30,821 nt of DNA from a virus. Shown here piece after piece: positions 28,527 to 30,821 of this stretch. How positions within the stretch are numbered: the first letter of the stretch is position 1; each line of letters starts with the position of its first letter. Where the stretch lies: IMG/VR virus record IMGVR_UViG_3300048912_000070, positions 1-30,821 of that record; one strand, written 5' to 3'. The translations under genes were made by a program, and so were the position numbers. Under the pieces are notes generated by a model that was given only the letters and a program-made list of their open reading frames with translations, searched no databases and was not told the origin of the DNA.

Positions 28527-30491
28527 TTACCAAGCGACGCCGCTGATCGCGTAGACCATGCCGGGCCGACGCATACCCCACGAGACTTCCTGAATCATGC
28601 GGACGCCGATCGAGGCGGTCTGCCAGAGCGAACGCACGGGCACGGCGACATCCGTCGGCGTCGGGCCGGTGATCGGCTTGACGTTCGCGGTGACGCCTTC
28701 CATGTGGAGCGTCGCGGTGTCGCTCACGTCGAACGCGGGCACATCGCCGAGCGCAGACGCGAAGTCGGCCGCGTCGAGAACGATGACCGTCCCGTTCGGG
28801 ACATTGTTCGAGACGATGAGCTTCGATCCCATCAGCGAGCCGCGCGACATGTCGTCGGCGAACAGGAAGCCGCCCGTCGCGTCGGTCATAAACTGCGCGG
28901 CCAGTGCCTGCGCCGGGTTCATAATCGTCACGATGTTCCGCCCGCCGCCGTTCGCGGTGATCGCGGTGATCGCGGCGACGATGTCGGCCTTCATGTTCTC
29001 GAAGCCCGCGCCCGTCGAGGCGACCGGCGTCACGCCAAACAGCAGACCCGCGGGACGCGTCGAACCTGCGCCGACGTTGTCGAGCAGGAAGTGATCGAGC
29101 GCGATCGACGTGTCGCGAAGAATTTCGTCGCGAAGCAGTGCCTCGATCGCCGGGGTCGAGTGCAGCGCGAGTTCACGCGTGAAGGTCGAGATAACGGCGA
29201 GCTTGTTCGGGACGAGCGTGACCTGACGGATCGTCGTCTGCCGGACCGGGATCGGGTTCCCTTCGCCGATCCAATCGCCGGCGAGATCGACGCCCGGCGT
29301 CCCGCCGCGGCCGGGGAGTCGAATCGAACCCGCGCGACCGAACGAGAAGCGCGACCCCTGCGCGGTCAACGCGGCATAGACGGAGATCGGCGCGAGCGCG
29401 TCGATGTATTCGCCCTGCGTGAACATCACGAGTTCCGACGCCCATCCGCTGACGTCGGTCCGCGCCGGTGCGGTCGCGGCCTTCATGAAGAGTTCGAGGT
29501 CGCTGTTCCCCGGATACGTGCGCGCGAGCGTGTCGCCGAGGTCGCGGCGGTCGATGAAGGAACGGACCGCGGCCGTGAGGCCCTTCCAGATCAGGTCGGC
29601 CTTCACCGGATCGCGCTGACGGATGACGGTCGCGCGCTGGCGCGATGCGCCCGCATTCGCAGCCGGCATCAGTTCGCCGGCGACCGGCGTGACGCGACCC
29701 ATCGTGACGGCGTGCGCGGCTTCGAGCGCCTTCAGCGTGCGCTCTTCGCGCGTGATCGTTTCCGTGATCTCTTCGATCTCGGTCGACGCTTCGTCGTCGA
29801 TCTCGTCCGCGTTCGCCAGATCGGCCACGCGCTGACGCATATCCGCGAGGCGCGCCTTCGCGCTCGCGATCTTTTCTGCAGTGTTCATTGTCTTCGCCCC
29901 GGAACGGATGGCGAGAGCGGCTGCAGCGCCGGCATGAGGCCGCGGCGCGATCACGGCGGGCACTGCACGCGGAGGCGCGTGACGACCCGGAACGGGAAAA
30001 GCGCGTACAGCGGTGATCGCACAATCGGGATTCGCGGGAACAGGAACCGCCGAGACTTCGAGCAGTTCCCACTCCGAGAAGATGTTCCCCGTCTTTCCCG
30101 CCTTCGACTTCAGCGGGCGAAAGCCGACGGAGAGGAAGCGAACCATCCCGGCCTTGACCTGCGCCCAATAGGACAGGATGGCGCGGGGCATGTCGGGTTC
30201 ATTCGGGTTGAAGTCCGCCTCGATCTCGATCCCGTTCGGCGTGACCTTCGCCGTCCGGACGGTTCCCATGACGCGCGTCGAGTCGTGATTCCAGAACAGC
30301 GGAAGCGGAAGCGAGAACTGCGCGCCCATCGGAAGCAGGACGTCGCCCATCCGGTCGACGCTCGGCGTCGACGCGATACCGCTCAGCCGCCGCGTACCGT
30401 CCGCGCTCTCGGTGATCGAGCGGACTTCGAGGGCGACGTTCGCGATATGGGTGACGTTGACTTCGCGCGTGTACATCGCGCCGGCTCGCAT
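28527..30491 (-). CDS. Prohead protease-major capsid protein fusion
   Basis: Residues 1-165 of the 654-residue product are an HK97-type U35 prohead protease: His69 (FWNHDSTR), Ser121 (RFLSVGFRP) and the acidic residue E145 (ELLEVSAVPVPANPD). A Pro/Ala linker (166-200) leads to a helical delta/scaffold region (202-265, MNTAEKIASAKARLADMRQR). The HK97 major capsid fold runs from about 295 to 654 (VMYTQ-like VMFTQGEY, VPNKLAVISTFTRELAL, LDHFLLDNVGAGSTRP, VRMIQEVSWGMRRPG). Self-cleavage should free the mature coat. An internal ATG at residue 202 (29888) lies exactly at the junction and might give unfused capsid. The ATG at 30491 lacks a good ribosome site. Confidence 0.93.
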   Translation of the reverse strand: MRAGAMYTREVNVTHIANVALEVRSITESADGTRRLSGIASTPSVDRMGDVLLPMGAQFSLPLPLFWNHDSTRVMGTVRTAKVTPNGIEIEADFNPNEPDMPRAILSYWAQVKAGMVRFLSVGFRPLKSKAGKTGNIFSEWELLEVSAVPVPANPDCAITAVRAFPVPGRHAPPRAVPAVIAPRPHAGAAAALAIRSGAKTMNTAEKIASAKARLADMRQRVADLANADEIDDEASTEIEEITETITREERTLKALEAAHAVTMGRVTPVAGELMPAANAGASRQRATVIRQRDPVKADLIWKGLTAAVRSFIDRRDLGDTLARTYPGNSDLELFMKAATAPARTDVSGWASELVMFTQGEYIDALAPISVYAALTAQGSRFSFGRAGSIRLPGRGGTPGVDLAGDWIGEGNPIPVRQTTIRQVTLVPNKLAVISTFTRELALHSTPAIEALLRDEILRDTSIALDHFLLDNVGAGSTRPAGLLFGVTPVASTGAGFENMKADIVAAITAITANGGGRNIVTIMNPAQALAAQFMTDATGGFLFADDMSRGSLMGSKLIVSNNVPNGTVIVLDAADFASALGDVPAFDVSDTATLHMEGVTANVKPITGPTPTDVAVPVRSLWQTASIGVRMIQEVSWGMRRPGMVYAISGVAW

Positions 30492-30517
30492 AAGGAGTCG
30501 GCGCGTATGTGATCGCT

Positions 30518-30721
30518 CTACGTTTTGCCAGTGGGCAAAATTGCCCGGATACCTTCATATGTCCGATGAGAGGTACGCACGCCGCGCTCGCCGTTCGCGA
30601 GTCGCGTGATCGTCGAGGGATACACGCCCGCACGCCGCGCGATCTCCGAGCGCGTCAGCGGGATCGCCTCGCACGCGCTAATCAGAGCGCGAACATCGAA
30701 CTCAGGCGGGCGCGTCGGCAT
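30518..30721 (-). CDS. Small helix-turn-helix (XRE-type) regulator
   Basis: The 67-residue product has an XRE/Cro-type helix-turn-helix at about residues 22-48 (LTRSEIARRAGVYPSTITRL, then ANGERG), with little else, like a phage Cro or an Alp-type regulator. It is the first gene of the capsid operon, 26 bases before the protease-capsid gene, and downstream of the repeat-rich region at 28-280. It may control capsid expression by binding there. The 5' end lies in the duplicated end sequence, so the gene is intact on the circle. Confidence 0.85.
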   Translation of the reverse strand: MPTRPPEFDVRALISACEAIPLTRSEIARRAGVYPSTITRLANGERGVRTSHRTYEGIRAILPTGKT

Positions 30722-30821
30722 CGTGCAAGCGTGCGCCGTGCGCGCTCAATCCTCAACGAAACATCCGGGACGATTCGGGCGAGGCCAGGAGCTAAAGAGG
30801 ACATGCGAAACGCGCCCGCGG
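30695..30821. repeat. Right copy of terminal direct repeat (circular assembly overlap)
   Basis: This copy is identical to bases 1-127. It ends inside the left half of the palindrome that is complete at 122-145, so the break is not at a symmetric site, again pointing to an assembly overlap and not a natural terminus. Confidence 0.93.

Noticed and set aside
28353-30512. Long plus-strand open frame (719 codons) opposite the protease-capsid gene
   Set aside because: Composition is that of an antisense shadow (Arg/His/Asp-rich), and the opposite strand holds a clear capsid fusion.
1-30821. tRNA genes, CRISPR arrays, insertion sequences, toxin-antitoxin or known defence systems
   Set aside because: I looked for cloverleaf-like sequence, regular spacer arrays, transposase motifs and known defence motifs on both strands and saw none I could support.

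Overview
This window looks like one complete genome of a temperate, long-tailed (siphovirus-type) dsDNA phage, assembled as a circle. The first 127 bases (1-127) are repeated exactly as the last 127 (30695-30821), so the unit length is about 30,694 bp and the ends are an assembly overlap. The DNA is GC-rich, and several proteins carry Gram-negative type signal peptides ending in A-x-A. Together these suggest a high-GC proteobacterial host; Burkholderiales or a relative is a guess, not shown. All genes but one lie on the minus strand, so function is read from high to low coordinates.

Structural half (30721 down to 12750): a small helix-turn-helix protein; a fused prohead protease/HK97-type major capsid protein followed by a strong terminator; two exported proteins; a small protein; an HK97-type portal with an unusual C-terminal extension of coiled coil, collagen-like repeats and sugar-binding-like modules; head-tail connector, head closure, HK97 gp10-like and tail terminator proteins; major tail protein; a tail assembly chaperone pair joined by a -1 frameshift; tape measure; DUF1833-like protein; NlpC/P60 peptidase; J-like central tail protein; a conserved minor tail protein; a tail fibre with an S74 self-cleaving chaperone domain; and a 61-residue protein. 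Most joints are 4-base ATGA or GTGA overlaps, which I used to fix starts.

Middle: the only plus-strand gene (11879-12760) carries a DUF2325-like domain. It is divergent from a minus-strand operon (11661-9652) encoding a possible DNA-binding protein, an unknown protein, a SAM methyltransferase-like protein and another unknown protein. The intergenic region between them holds several inverted repeats.

Early and accessory part: three minus-strand operons, A (9384-7019, ending in a tyrosine integrase), B (6755-5789, with an excisionase-like protein) and C (5625-364, with many small proteins, a VRR-NUC-like nuclease, an HNH endonuclease, both terminase subunits and a small exported protein). Each of the three is preceded by a 40-bp array of four CGGGW units at exactly 10-bp spacing, a shared regulatory or replication element that I do not recognise. 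Terminators follow operons A and C, the methyltransferase operon and the capsid gene.

No endolysin, holin, spanin, replication helicase/primase or CI-type repressor is recognisable. Lysis, replication and lysogeny control are therefore either absent or carried out by the unassigned genes.
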